Positions 21,677 through 33,789 of a DNA stretch of 64,000 bases are shown one piece after another. The stretch is from positions 16,903,142 to 16,967,141 of the forward strand of contig JASSKH010000001.1 in the NCBI GenBank assembly GCA_031763025.1, written 5' to 3'. The position numbers and the translations under genes are program-made. Each line of letters begins with the position of its first letter. Within the stretch, counting starts at the first letter, position 1. A model generated the notes under the pieces. That model did not search any database and was not told the origin of the DNA. It saw only the letters and a list, made by a program, of their open reading frames with translations. The stretch is from Macrocystis pyrifera. Its lineage: Eukaryota > Sar > Phaeophyceae > Laminariales > Laminariaceae.

Positions 21677-21858
21677 CGTGCACACGCACGTGTACGTATG
21701 AAAGTTACGTGTAGGGTGTTGTACGTGTATTAGTGCTGTCTTGTGAAGACAACAGAACAGGTAGAAAAAGTGCACACGCACGTGTATGTATGTATGTAAG
21801 TTCCGTGTAGGGTGTTGTACGTGTAGTGCTGTCTTGTGCTGAGACAACAGGTAGAAAA
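21677..21858. repeat. Tandem duplication of about 90 bp
   Basis: Two adjacent copies starting at GTGCACACGCACGTGTA and ending at ACAGGTAGAAAAA. Confidence 0.8.
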
Positions 21859-21998
21859 ATACAGCAATTAAGTGTCCATAGTGTCCATTAATGAGGCCAG
21901 CAATTTTCCGTCCGACAATGTGCGGCATGAAGGAAGAGTTTCGTCGTCCATCTCTCATAAAAATCCCCAGGAAGAAAGACTGAAGGGAAACAAAAAAT

Positions 21999-23256
21999 AT
22001 TTCCAAGAAGAAAAAGCCCGACTGCGACAAAAAGAGTTAAACGGCCCACGACAACAACGGCCTACAACAACAAAGGACGACAGACAAACTACCGTTCTAC
22101 ACCAGGTCAAAACAAGACAACAGTGATACTACTGACTTCTCCATACCTACAACCCGCGGTACCTTTTTTGCATCCAAGATAAGTCACCCCATAGCGTTCG
22201 GGTTAAGGTTCGGGTCGGGTGGTCAGCGTCTACTGTATAAGCATGCCTGGTTCTCCTGCTGCTATCACTTCTTCTGCAAACCCAAGCAAGGAACAATTAA
22301 TTGCGGCAACAGTAGCATCTTCAAACAAGTAAAATTCTACCTAGTAAAAATGTATGTCGTGAGAGAATTTCCGTACCTCCGTCTAACCTTGTATTAAGTG
22401 GTAACACCTAGGGAACAGCAGGGCAACCCTTGCCCTGCTCTACAATAGCTATGATACGAATGTTAAGGTCTTATTAATAGTCGGTTGGGCTACTGTTCTA
22501 TTACCGGCAGGCCAACGGACTGAGCACATCAAGGGAAGCCCACCCTGACCCTCCGCTTCGACGCTCTCCCTTGATGATCAGGCAGCGCCTAGACACGAAA
22601 ACGGTGGTCAACCCTCTCCGTATGTCCCTCTCTCCCCACCGGCACCAAAAGAGAGGAACCATCTCACAGGCTGTTGTGCTGAGTATTTCTCACCACAAGA
22701 GGGAACCCAACCCAAGATGTTGTTCTCGTCCAAGAAATCTGGAGTTGTCCGCATTTATATGAACCGCTTGTATTTTCATCTCACTCAATAGAAAATTGTA
22801 GCGCAGGGCAAGGGTTGTCCTGCTGTTCCCTAGGTGTTACCATTTAATACAAGGTTGGGCGGAGGTATGGAAATTCTCTCGCGACATAGATATTTGCTAG
22901 GTAGAATTTAAAATTTTACTTGTTTGAAGATGCTGTTGTTGCCGCCATTTAAAGTTCCTTGCATGGGTTTTCAGAAGAAGTGATAGCAGCAGGAGATACC
23001 AGGCATGCTTACTGTATTATACAGTAGACGCTGACCACCCGACCCGAATCCTAACCTAAACCCGAACTCTATGGGGTGACCTGTGCTTGGATGCAAAAAG
23101 GTACCGCGGGTTGTAGGAATGGAGAAGTCAGTAGTATCACTGTTGTCTTGTTTCGACCTGGTGTAGAAGGGTAGGTTGTCTGTCGTCCTTTGTTGCTGTA
23201 GGCCGTTGTTGTCGTGGGTCTCTGTAGTCGCAGTCGGCCTTTTTTTTCTTGGAAAT
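21999..23256. mobile_element. Foldback element with arms of about 450 bp
   Basis: Left arm 21,999-22,446 and right arm 22,795-23,256 are inverted copies. Outer ends read ATTTCCAAGAA and TTCTTGGAAAT; inner ends read CCTTGCCCTGC and GCAGGGCAAGG. The 348 bp loop has no recognisable content. No long protein-coding frame is present, so it is non-autonomous. An RNA from it would form a long hairpin. Confidence 0.85.
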
Positions 23257-23486
23257 AATTATTCTGACTCTTTCAAGTCTGCCGATACAGTAGGTCAGCA
23301 TTATCTTCGAATTGTGAAGCACATTTCATACAACTTCAGTCGGCCTGTCCGAAGCTATCACTATCGTGCCAGTAGTAGGCACCAGGTAATCTCGGCCAGT
23401 TGTCTGTGATCGCGACGACAGCAGCTTCTTGTTGTGATGGTGCTGCTGTCTCTCTCTGTGTAGTCGCTCATGTATCTGCCGACGGC

Positions 23487-23882
23487 CAAAACCCTCGGTG
23501 GTCAAAGCTCAGCAGCAAAGCAGAAGCAGCAGCAGCAGCAGCAGCTAGCCGCGAAAAAAAATCTCCTCAGTCAGCGACAGGCGGCAGCTAAGCTGCTGCT
23601 CAGGAGGAGCTGCTGCTCAGGAGCAGGAGCTGCACAGCAGCTAGCTACTTGTTGTGGTGGTGGTGGTACTGTCCTTCTCTGTCGCTTAGGTATCAGATTT
23701 TGCCGTCGCGACAACCTCTACCTGAAGAAGTTTATGTCGATCGCGGCCAAAGCTGCCATATAGCTCAGCAGCAGCTTCTGAAGCAGCAGCAAGCAGCTAG
23801 CTGCATAAAAAGTTCTCCGCCGTCAGCGGCAGGCAGCAGCTAAGTCGCTGCTCAGGAGCTGCTGCTCAGGAGCAGCAGCCGC
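23487..23882 (+). repeat. CAG/CTG-rich duplicated tract
   Basis: Two copies (about 23,487-23,645 and 23,742-23,882) of a segment with GGTCAAAGCTCAGCAGCA, a CAG run, AGCAGCTAGC and repeated GCTGCTGCTCAGGAGC. The open frames are repeat translations. Confidence 0.8.
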
Positions 23883-24226
23883 AAAAGTTCAAAACTTTCG
23901 GCGGCCAAAGCTCTTAGCTGTCTCGTGACTCCTGGCTCGTGACATCACATTTTTTCGAGCGTTACAACAGCATCATATCAACAGACCACCATGGCATGCT
24001 GTCCGTCGCGGTGTATAATGATAAATACGGGTACTGTATCCTGGACGCGTTGATTTGTCTCAACTGCTGCTCCACTTTGTCGGGTTCATTGCTGTGTTGT
24101 GTACCGATGCGGGTGTCCGCGCTGTGGATCGCAGCGTGCTGCTCATCGCGTTGGTGTATTACCAATCAATATAATCAGCAGCAGCAGAGGAGTGGAAAGG
24201 ACGATAGATAGATAGATGTTACGTAC

Positions 24227-24493
24227 TATTACGGGGGACCATAGTAAATATAACCTACGGTACACGCACAAAAAAACTGTGTATTTTCCTATTTTTAACA
24301 AAAATATTTGGTCCCATTTACTATTCACGGGGGTCCATAGTTAACGGGACCAAATTTTGTTAGTAAAAACAGGTAAATATATAGGTTTTTATGTATACCA
24401 TAGGTACTATTAACTATGTACCCCCGTAATATGTTTTCCTATTTTTAGTAAAAATATTTGGTCCCATTTACTACGTATGGTCCCCCGTAGTAT
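24227..24493. mobile_element. Nested MITEs of the ATTACGGGGG family
   Basis: A complete element (about 24,327-24,430; ACGGGGGTCCATAGTTAA...CTATGTACCCCCGTAAT) sits inside another of the same family. The outer one's TATTACGGGGGACC end is at 24,227 and its GGTCCCCCGTAGTA end is at 24,493. The ATATTTGGTCCCATTTACTA block of the host element appears on both sides of the insert. Confidence 0.75.
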
Positions 24494-24499
24494 TATTAA

Positions 24500-27140
24500 T
24501 AGTACCTGGTACAACAATTGGTTGTATGATCGCGCTCACTACTACTACAGTACTACTGCACTACTGCCGTGCTTGGTACAACAACAGCTACCCACATCCC
24601 GCGCCCCACGGGTGGTGACGCAGGCATCAGCAGGCAAGCGCCAAGACCCGTTCGAGAGAATATGAGCACATCAGGACAAGCTGCGCGCTCCCGTGGATGG
24701 TGGAGGTCCTGCAGGCGCCACGCGTGGCAGAGTGAATCGACGACGACATTCAGTTTAAACAGAGAGTATGCAGAACATCAAGCTGTTCGAGATTAGGGGA
24801 CACCAGAGTATTGCTGTGCAGTCATCAATGACATCGGCGTTTTCGCACGTTTGCCCGCACGTCGTATCAACTGGGTATTATATGACAGTGGGGGCAAAAA
24901 AATAACACCAGAATCAGTTGTTTGGATAACAAGGTGGGAGGGCACATTCACTGCTGTGTACCAGACGAGCGTTGCCGCGACTTAAGACAGTCGACGGAGA
25001 AGAACGCCATTTGTAAATTCAGTCGGCGATGCAAGTTGGATGCGCCTGAGACGAAATACATCAGGCGGGCTTCATTTCTGGCCGGTCGCACAAGCAATAG
25101 TAGTGTGTGTCAAGTGCAGGCAATTTGGATAGTACTACTCAGATCAAACTATATGATATGATGTACGATGCGTGCAGCGTGTATATTGACTCCATATCTT
25201 TCAAGTAGATATCATAGGTTTCAGCCGACATTATTACCCCTTTGAGAAAAGATGATGATGGTGTTTTCTTGTGATGCGCATTCTGCCAATCAACGCTTTG
25301 ACGTGCCTTGATAGTTTCGCACGAATTGTAGGTATATTCTCTATGCAACTACACCCGACACTTTCGGTCGGTGCACAGCGTTGAAGAGCGGGGTGCGCTT
25401 GAGCTATGTGTGAACAGCGTTTTTTTTTTGCTTGTATGCTTTGGGGGGCTGTGGGAGCAATGGTCAACAAAGACTGCCTCTGCGCGGTTCAACCTAATAT
25501 ATAATTCACGTCTGCCACGACTGTCGAGGGGCAAACCTTTACCAATGTCGAAACATGATACCACATTATGGGGACAAAGAAATTATTCGATATTGTCGAT
25601 ATGTACCACGTACAAGAGAAGATGCGATTGACACATATTTGTGTTTCCATCTTACATGACATTCCACCTGCGCGTACTCGTTTATACTTCTTCATTTCAC
25701 TCGGTCGGCAAAGCTGCTCACTCACGGTGAGTGTGCTCGTGATGTTGTCGACCAATTCAGAATTCCAAGAAGAAAGGGAAGAAGACCTATCTATACAGGC
25801 AGAGCGAACTAAGAAAGAGAGAGAGTGCACTGCATCTCTGTTGTGTGCGAGTATGAATGGTCCCCAAAGCTTCATTGTACGCAAGTACTGCAGCACTAAT
25901 ATAGAGATACATGAGGCAAGGCTGCACATGCGGTATGTAGGCCTTGTGCGCTCGTAAGAAAAACGTAAGAAAAACTAAACGGAAGCAGAACTAAATCCTG
26001 CTGCAAAAACGGAAGCAAAACTAAATCCTGCTGCACTCAAAACACACCAGTACCACGGAAAATGCGAGCGCAACTCGAGATGGCTTGCAACGAGTCAAGT
26101 CCCACGCGTTAGCTGAAGATGGCCCGCTTCTGCAGATACCAGGGTTGTGGAAATCGGTAACGTATAGCTCTCGCAATCGGTAATGCAAAAACACGGCTAT
26201 TACAGGAAGATATTCGTAAAATATTGGGTACACATCGCGTTTTGTTTGGTCGCTTCGCTCCCAACTATTTTTTGGCGCTTCGCGCCAAATGAGTTTAATT
26301 GCCCATAGGAGGTAAGACCATGAAAGTGCGGCCCAGCTACTAGCAGAATATGATACACTGTCTGCAGCATGGGTATGTCTACTGAACCCTTTGTGGAGAC
26401 AACTGTTATGTTATGGTATCCCCTCTCCCTTGTTGCGGCGTTATTTCCCCTCTCCCCTGTTGTGGCGGTATAGTTTGTAGCAATCGTACCCTCATAATAC
26501 CTGGCAGGCGTTGTCGCCTGCTTTTCTGATGAGCGCCTCGCCCCTTCATTCAGAAGACATTTGGCGAGGCAAGCGGCAACTAATACAAGAGCATATAACA
26601 TCGTCAAGCACCTCGTGTGAGTGACCAGAACAGAGCCAAAAGCATCAACCTGCTAGCGGTAGTCCGTCCCCAAGTCCATATACTGCCTTACACATAACAC
26701 TGGCGTCGTCGGCAGGACGCTTAGGGTACCTGTTCGAGGTCTGTTTTTTTTTTTCCACCGACAATTTGGCTTACACAACGCTACCGCTAGTATAATACTT
26801 GACGATGAGTAGAATATGACGTAATAATGTGATGATACCAATCTACCGATAGTCGGACGCGTGTTCTGTTGAAATTTGGTTGTTTTACGACGGATGGATA
26901 TCGATCTCAGGCAGAGGCGGCGCGGACACAGGTGAGGCTGATCCGTAATTTATTTGTTCTGCGCAATGCCGTTGCCCATCTGCACCTTGGCTCGCTCATC
27001 GTTTAGAAAGCTTGAATAGACCGACATACTTCGAAAGGTTACAAGAGATCAACGTTGAAGCTCATTCTGCGGCGAAGCCCCGTTTTGCTATGTGCAGGAT
27101 CTCACTGGAATCCGCGTGCAGTGCAACTGCACGCTGCACC
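24500..27140. other. 2.6 kb without recognisable genes
   Basis: Open frames on both strands at 25,489-25,957 overlap each other and match nothing I know. A reverse-strand frame starting with ATG at 26,601 and ending at 26,200 begins with a hydrophobic MLYALVLVAACLAKCLL stretch like a signal peptide. It has no further family feature, so I list it as an unproven possibility. A short GGCGCTTCGCGCC palindrome lies near 26,274. Confidence 0.35.
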
Positions 27141-28208
27141 ACGTACGAAAAAGCGCGCAAATAAAAAATCCCCGTCCCCTCTCATGTAATAATTTTATGA
27201 CTGATTGGAACACCTTGCACGAGTCAAAAAGAAAAAACTCGAACAGCAGAGCTTCTCTCTTAGCCTCGTACGCCGCCCGCCCGTCTCGCGACCACCTCTC
27301 CACCGATTCGGTCCGGGTAACGCTTTCCTCCCTCTCTGCCACTGTGAGCCCCGTCGCCCGCCTCGCGTGAAGCCCAGTGCTCACCGTGGCCCTTGTTCGT
27401 CAGCTCGACAAAGATGGAGCTCAGGCTGCATCGCTCTCTCTTTGAAGTTTAGTTTGGTCGCGAAAATAAGCACCGCTTGAATATTATTTTGCATATCAAA
27501 ACGAACCTTATATCTCGTACATATGGTACAAGCGGAGCCTCACAAGGAAGCCAGACAGAGCCCATTCGTGCTTCCCACGTGTCTCGAGGCACACGCGACG
27601 CCTAGCCACGCAAACGGCGACCGCGCTCCTTGCAACACCCCCTCTACCTGCCAGCACCCGCTGACACCCGCGACGGCGCCGGACTCGCCCGCGGTGCCGT
27701 GTTCTGAGTGCAAGCACACGCACGAAACGAAATAAAATGTCTTCAGAAATATAACGCTTCACTCGTACCTGGTATGTTCATGTGAACACGAGTACAAGAA
27801 GGCGCTTGTATTCACGAACGCGGTTTTTGTTCGTAAGTATAAGCTATACCGGGACGTTGCTTTTTTGCCAGAAAACGGTATACCTTGTCTGAAAACGTCA
27901 TATAACTTGGGTTTGGTGTGGCCTGATCACCTCGTTTTACTTTTTCGTACCGTAAAATGGAAAAAATACAATGGTGTACTGTTTTTCGTCATGTTGGCAA
28001 GTGAGACGGACGGATATGGATGTTTCGCCATAGAACGATAGACCTTGACATAAAATCTCATCTAAGTTGGGTTTGGCGTACCCTCATTTCCTTGTTTGAA
28101 CTTTTTGTATCGTGAAATGGCAAAAAAAATCACTGGTGTACCGTTTATTGTCATTTCGTCAATTAGGACAACTTTTTAATTTTGCTTCTACAGTAGATAA
28201 CCCTAGGT
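27141..28208 (+). repeat. Dispersed repeat R1, copy A (most complete, uninterrupted)
   Basis: It begins near GTACGAAAAAGCGCG and ends at CCCTAGGT. It aligns with the two interrupted parts of copy B and with copy C, and preserves both empty insertion sites (near 27,260 and 27,468). The 3' half repeats AACTTGGGTTTGG/AGTTGGGTTTGG and a TACCGT...GTAC block twice. There are no coding motifs. Confidence 0.85.
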
Positions 28209-28913
28209 AAACCTAGGGAAATGACCTTGTATTCCTGGACGGGGTAGGCACTGACCCGGAAAATTGCCCGAAAATGTGCTTCATTTGACTGAGCTTCACG
28301 CAGGAAGTCGCTCGCTTATGCTCGAAAATATTATTCAAGGTGTCTCAGGTATGACTTAACAGGTAGAACGCACGAAACCCCCTCAAAGTCCTTTACTGTT
28401 ATGAATTAGCGGCGGCAGAAAGCCAACGAGTAAACTAAACTGTTAGGAATAGACCAACTGCAGTTACGTAGACAAAGGTCGGTTCGAATTTCGCGATGAG
28501 GGGGCAACTAGAATACCATGGTAGAAGTCCCAGCGCTTGCCTTCGCCAAGACAGCAAAACCATTGTTCTCCCCTGGAGCGTCATTTACATTTACTTCCAG
28601 ATACAGTGTAGTGGTACGAACCGCCCACGCCCGCCCCCGAAATAACATACGATATATCATTGAGTTTAAAACATAATCATGTGTTGGTTGGTACAGAGAA
28701 AAGGCACACAAATATGTCTCGACAGCGCGGTCGCACCCCCTGTTTGGCAGCGCTTATGAGCAAACACCGTGTGAAAGCGAGGGCGCACGCCGGAGTAGAG
28801 ATAACGGGCTGCACGAGCAACAAGGTACTAGGCTTTCGTACCTGTCAGGCAAGCAGCTACTGTAGCACTATTATTGGCCACCCCCGGAACGAAATGCTTC
28901 AGCTTATATTGTA
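28209..28913. other. Intergenic; nothing recognised
   Basis: No gene-like frame, RNA or repeat was identified. It contains the 3' flank of the reverse-strand gene that ends at 28,914. Confidence 0.5.
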
Positions 28914-29690
28914 TTATTTTCTATTCGCGTGTACGAGCAAAATTCCCCAGTTGCTGGAAACGATATCTTCCGCTCCCGCCACAGAGGGTACCGGATCTTC
29001 CGACTTCATCAGGCTTCCGAACGGGTTGTCCCTCAAAAATAGGTCACCCTCTCCGCCCTCGGCCCCGCCGAAGCCCCACCGCTCCCCGATCGCCCGCAGC
29101 TGTCGCTCGTCTCTGTCCAAGTCTTGGCGGCTATGGCACGATACGATGATCGGTTTTCCGGACGCAAGCAGGCGTTTCACGGCCCCTTCCCACCCCTCCC
29201 GAAGGTGCGGGTGGCCCAGGCCCGGGTTGAAGAGCACGAACGCGTCAGCTCCTGCTATTGCACTCTCCGCGGAAGCTACCGCCGCCGCCACCGCCGCCGT
29301 CGTCGCTGCGACCTCTGCCCCCGCCGCTGCTCTCGCGCCTAGTCCCTTCGCTTCAATATTTCCAACCACAGCACACTCGCCGGTCGACTTGTCGAGCACA
29401 GCGCGAATCCAACGGATCTCTGCGGTCTGGTCACCGATGTTTACGACGGCCGTTGGATGATCGGGGATGGGTGGCACACCCCCCCGCCCTTGCCCGCCCC
29501 TGACACCCTCAGGTGGCGAGGACCCGCGATGGCCACCACCCGTCGCCGACGACGCTACGCCGGGAGGAAGGCCGAGCTCCGGGCCCACGAGGTGCAAGCT
29601 GAGGTGGGATACGCCCGGCAGCGCGAACAAAGTCTCGCGCCAAAAGTCGGGGGGGGTAAGGTGCTTTCGGCCCGGGCTCCCACGCACACC
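28914..29690 (-). CDS. Last exon: MSS51_C-like domain
   Basis: Residues from DFWRETLFALPG (coded from about 29,648) to the stop at 28,914 give about 243 codons. An Ala-rich insertion (coded at about 29,350-29,260) and a Gly/Pro-rich loop separate the conserved blocks, which makes the domain longer than usual. The frame is open further upstream to 30,245, but that part is translated from Pro/His/Arg-rich repeat and is probably intron. Confidence 0.7.
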   Translation of the reverse strand, partial: GVRGSPGRKHLTPPDFWRETLFALPGVSHLSLHLVGPELGLPPGVASSATGGGHRGSSPPEGVRGGQGRGGVPPIPDHPTAVVNIGDQTAEIRWIRAVLDKSTGECAVVGNIEAKGLGARAAAGAEVAATTAAVAAAVASAESAIAGADAFVLFNPGLGHPHLREGWEGAVKRLLASGKPIIVSCHSRQDLDRDERQLRAIGERWGFGGAEGGEGDLFLRDNPFGSLMKSEDPVPSVAGAEDIVSSNWGILLVHANRK

Positions 29691-31236
29691 ACGGAGACTC
29701 GGTGGCCGCCGCCATCGCCGCCGGCCTCTGCTGCCGCTGTCTCCGTCACCGCCGACGTCTCTGCTGCCGGTATCCCCACCGACCCGTCTCCGGAAACGCC
29801 TACCAAGCGGCCACCGGCGGGGGTGGAAACTCCAATGTTCGGCGCGGAGGAGCTCAGTCCGACTTCGTGCAGACCCACCGCCAGAGTCAGCGGGTAGGTG
29901 AGGAGGTGGGACAGGAAGCGGCGAGCGGGCCCGTCGGGGTGGTGCCACCGTCGTGCCTGTGCGTGGGGTGTGGGTGCGGGTGTGGGTAGGGGTGTCGGGT
30001 TGGGATTGGATGTCGACATGAGGGTAGGGGTTGGGGGTGGGGGCGGAGTTGGGGGTTGGGGGTGGGGGTGAGCGGAAGGAATCGGGGTGGGGGTGGGGGT
30101 GGGGGTTGGAGGTGGGCAGGGGCGAGGAGCAGGCGTGATCAAAGTCGGTGAGTCCCTTGTGGAGTTCAACGCTAGGTCTTTGGGTTGCTTCCTGGCGCAT
30201 AAAGGCATGTGTCCTCTCATGCGGTGTGGGTATCTCTCTCAACATGATTTATACCTTGTTTGGGACGTTGCCGTAATAATTGCAACCTTACGCGGCGTAT
30301 TCTACAGAGTAGGTGTTGCCCGCTACCCCCGTCTCCTCCAAAATAAGACACCCGAGATTCGAAAGGGGATCCAGTGCTCCCCCCCCCCACCCTCCCCCAG
30401 TAATGCATAGAGCATTGCATGCTCCACCATTGTAGCACCGCAGATGCCCACAGACAAAAGGCAGATGAAGCAGCTCGTCGCACGGGCACAGACTACAAAC
30501 CTTCAAGTACTCCTCGAGGGAATGCCACATGTCCTTGGCATCATCCGATTTCCGATCCACGTCGAACGGCGGCTGGGCGAGAACCTCCCTGGCTCCCGGC
30601 TGCTTCGCCCAGTGCTCGTTCTCCGCCTTTTCCCCCCGCGCTCTGTCGGCCGCGATCGATGACATCCTCCGGGTTGACGCATGGAGAGACGCTAGCTGGC
30701 CTCGTGTTCGGTGTGGTCTGTACTGCTGCGAGAGCGATCGCCTCAACAACCGTACTCGTGAAAATATCATATTTTCCAAAAACTATTCGAAGCTTCACCA
30801 GGCCAATATCTCCTTGAATGCCTCCACCACTTGGTGATTCAGGGATATCGGTGGAATTGAGTTCTCCGTGACAATGATCTCGCGGGCCGTGAGCAAATCG
30901 ATGGACAGAAGATTCCAGGCGCAAGCTTCTTTCGCGTGCATGTTTTGCAGGTTGCGAGCCGTGAAGGCGGCGCGATCGAAGGAAAGAGTTTCGGTGTTTT
31001 CGGAGGCATTTTCTAAAAGGGGATATATGTTGTCGTTATAGTGGAAGACCCCCACATCGGCCTCGTAAGCTGGCTGAACTGGCGGAGCTGGGAACGAAAT
31101 GAGGGCTGGCGGAGGATATTCGTGGGTGCACGCCCTTCCATGCTGCGTGTTCTTGGTCGCGGGCTTCTTCGTCGGAGTAGTAACGTGCGACTGGAACTCT
31201 GACGGTCCTTCTCTCCGTGAAGGTATGAGAACACCA
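28914..31236 (-). CDS. MSS51 C-terminal-domain protein (multi-exon, reverse strand)
   Basis: At least three coding segments read right to left: about 31,236-30,797, about 30,690-30,390 and about 29,690-28,914. The last holds a domain like the C-terminus of MSS51/ZMYND17: HLVGPELGLPPG, FNPGLGHPHLREGWEGAV, KPIIVSCHS, NPFGSLMKSED and a final SSNWGILLVHAN. In that family the domain accompanies a MYND zinc finger and a role linked to mitochondria. The middle segment is cysteine-rich, though not a canonical MYND. The first segment ends ILAW before a GTGAAG donor. The start codon is not identified: the first segment's only in-frame ATG is internal. Function is inferred from one domain only. Confidence 0.65.
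29935..30125 (+). repeat. GGGTGTGGGT / GGGGTTGGGG low-complexity tract
   Basis: Runs of GGGGTT-, GGGGTG- and GTGTGGG-type motifs on the plus strand. Within the reverse-strand gene this reads as a Pro/His-rich stretch and most likely lies in an intron. It is strongly G-rich, so quadruplex formation is plausible. Confidence 0.75.
30390..30690 (-). CDS. Cysteine-rich exon of the MSS51-like gene
   Basis: The segment carries a charged stretch (WAKQPGAREVLAQPPFDVDR), then LEEYLKVCSLC and a series of Cys/His ending GGACNALC. The spacing C-x2-C-x-C-x9-C-x-H-x2-C-x5-C-x3-C could bind zinc but does not match MYND or RING exactly, and an intron inside it is possible. Boundaries are approximate. Confidence 0.5.
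30797..31236 (-). CDS. Upstream exon of the MSS51-like gene
   Basis: The frame is open between a stop at about 31,241 and a stop at 30,795. The downstream two-thirds look genuine (YEADVGVFHYNDNIYPLLEN, TARNLQNMHAKEACAWNLL, AREIIVTENSIPPI) and may be helical repeats. The right-hand portion is Thr/Pro/Lys-rich and may be non-coding. A GTGAAG donor overlaps the terminal Trp codon. Confidence 0.5.
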
Positions 31237-31572
31237 ACTCTCGATCAATTGAGCCGCATTTTCTGCTCGCTGGCGTTGTCACTACAGAGTAGTTGTGAGT
31301 CAACAAGCTGAGGTACTCATACCACGCCCGTTGGGGTTATGCTAAGGCTCCACCTCCGGTAGATTTGTGGTGACTCTGAAAATGCTCCACCTCGATGTTG
31401 CCGGCGCTTAATATTCCTCTCTTTTAATTTGGTACAACAAACCTCAACCTGTGACTGCGTTGTTCGGGCGACGTGCGAGTACTGGTACTGAATGCTTGTT
31501 ATTGATAGTCAGTACACCAATCATCAAGTACCTGTTGTACCGCCGTGTTATTAATAGGACATGGTATGATGC

Positions 31573-31685
31573 TATTACGGGGGTCCATAGTTAACGGGAC
31601 CAAAGTTTGTTAGTAAAAATAGGTAAATATATAGTTTTTTTTTAATCTATACCATAGGTCCTGTTAACTATGTACCCCCGTAATA
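31573..31685. mobile_element. MITE, ATTACGGGGG family
   Basis: TATTACGGGGGTCCATAGTT and its inverted counterpart CCCCCGTAATA bound about 113 bp with an AT-rich middle (GTAAAAATAGGTAAATATAT). A diverged partial relative follows at about 31,783-31,850 (ATCACGGGGGACTT...AAATAGGACC). Neither encodes protein. Confidence 0.8.
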
Positions 31686-31849
31686 GTAGACTGTGTTATT
31701 AATAGGTACGTACCATACCAGGCCCCTTTTACAGTAGGACTACAGTCCCGTTTTGGGGACCAGAAGCAGTCAAAAGCTTCGTATCACGGGGGACTTAAGT
31801 AAATAGGACCAAATATTGTTATTAATAGTAAAAATAGGTAAATACAAGA

Positions 31850-33280
31850 GCTCCGCATGGGTGCCTGCCGGCACCCATGCTCCGGATAGGGAAATATACC
31901 TCAGTGCCAAATCGTGATTACTTTTCTTGAGCAATATAAATACACCATTCGATCTTATTATTCAAACTATTGCGAACAGGATCAGGTCAATGCCACGTGG
32001 TGCAGGAAAAAAGGCAATCCTGAGTTTCAGTTGTCAGTTTTTGAATCTCTGTCTCACTCGAATTACTATTGACCAACTTTTTCTTGACTTTTATGATTTT
32101 TTTTACGACGACGTTGTTTCGTTTTTTTTTCGGCGATCTCTGAAGCCGAAAAATCAGAACAGTCTATTATTATGGGGCAGGAAATCATCGATATTTTTTA
32201 TCTTAGTTCCCTGTTCCTGGAGGGGGCAGAAGTCAGCTCAGTTCTGAGAGGTTTCTCACATTTCTCAGAACTGAGATAACTTGCATTTTGTGTACCATAG
32301 TGCTGCTGCCCTTTATCTGCCCAGTTGCCAAGTACCCCATACCCACGCCGAAGTATCATACATACGCGTACCTATCTACGGCGAGCTGTACCTACTGCCA
32401 ACGGTGCTTGTGCAGGAGGGATGGCCTCTCCTTTTCAGATGAAAGCGATAGCAGCAGTAGTAGCAGCAGCACAACAGCACCACTGGTGGTGCGGCTGCTG
32501 CTGCTGTGTGCAGACGCAGCCGCAACACCAGCAGCAGCAGCAGCACTACCGAAGCAGCAGCAGCAGCAGCAGACAACATGTTAGCGTGCAGTATCCGCCC
32601 AATTACTGCGAGTACAGGATGCGTTACGGGTGTTTATACCAACCGATATACGCGCATTATCTACACTGGTATGAAATACTCTCTCTTGACTACAGGCAGT
32701 AATCGCAGTATATATTCCGAGATGCTGCGAGTATGAGCAGTATCGAACACCTGATATCTGATACCTGGTACCTGAGATCGATCGGCAATACGGAACAACC
32801 TGACAACCGCAAAGTACACTGCTAACATGGGCGGAATTCTCGGTGTGAACCCCTCCGTTATTATTCAGGTCGGATATACGTGAAGCACACGCAGCACAAT
32901 ATCCACAGCACCACAGAACCCCGACATACGTGCTCGCAGTGGAAGCAAGCAGTCTCGAACTCTCGATTACCTCCAGTAGTGGTCGCGGAAAAAACTTGCC
33001 GTGTTTTCTTCAGAAGATGGTAAGGCTAACATATTATCTTATTACAGCAGTATACCGGTACCTGGTACCGAGGATCGTAACTTCAAGCGGGACTGCAGTA
33101 TCTTAAATTTCTTTTCGTAGATATAGTCGATGCCTGGCAGCTGGATTTGATTTTTTTCAAAGTGTATAAAAAGTGAAACCATCTGCTGTGAGTGTGACCG
33201 ATTGATGGTTGAAACTCAACTTTGGAGGCTGCGTGATTGCGTGATACGTCAGACACGCTCATCGGGCACGCTTGTTATGG
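31850..33280. other. Spacer with CAG repeats (32,450-32,580), no gene recognised
   Basis: Imperfect CAG/GCAGCA runs at 32,450-32,580 create Ser-, Gln- and Ala-rich frames. A T-rich segment lies at 32,080-32,130. Nothing else could be assigned. Confidence 0.5.
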
Positions 33281-33289
33281 ATATTTGAT

Positions 33290-33730
33290 TTAGCTTCGTA
33301 CATCTTCCAAGTAGAACACCTCTGAACCACTGTACTGCTGCTGCTGTAGTAGTACTTGTATCTCAATGCGCCTCCAGAGATCAGACCTTGCAGCAGCAGT
33401 AGACAGTCCGAGCTTGTACGACCACGTTTGATATCCTCCGATGCGATTGGTCGGTTTTTCTTATCGAACTCACAACCTCGGCCCTACTTTCCAAGACCCT
33501 TCGATCAAATTCGACCGGCGAAAACAAAGCTTTGTACGTACATGTTCGAAGTAGAACGCCTCTGGACTACTGAACTACTGTGCTGCTGCTGCTGTAGTAG
33601 AACTCGTATTTCAGTGAGCCTCCAGAGATCAGACCTTGCAGCAGCAGTAGATAGTCCGGGCATGTACAACCACCTGTATGATATCCTCCGATGTGATTGG
33701 TCGGTTTTTCTTATCGAACTCACAACACTC
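33290..33730. repeat. Tandem duplication of about 235 bp
   Basis: Copies at about 33,290-33,479 and 33,527-33,727 share GTAGAACNCCTCTG, CTGCTGCTGCTGTAGTAG, CCTCCAGAGATCAGACCTTG, GATATCCTCCGATG and GATTGGTCGGTTTTTCTTA. Confidence 0.85.
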
Positions 33731-33789
33731 GGTCGAATTAATACTCTTCAACAACCTCCATTCCATTCCTCCGGCGAGAACAAATGACG

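Noticed and set aside
29555-30220. Alternative reverse-strand frame overlapping the MSS51-like exon
   Set aside because: Only the other frame contains the conserved MSS51_C motifs; this one is Pro/His-rich repeat plus shadow sequence.
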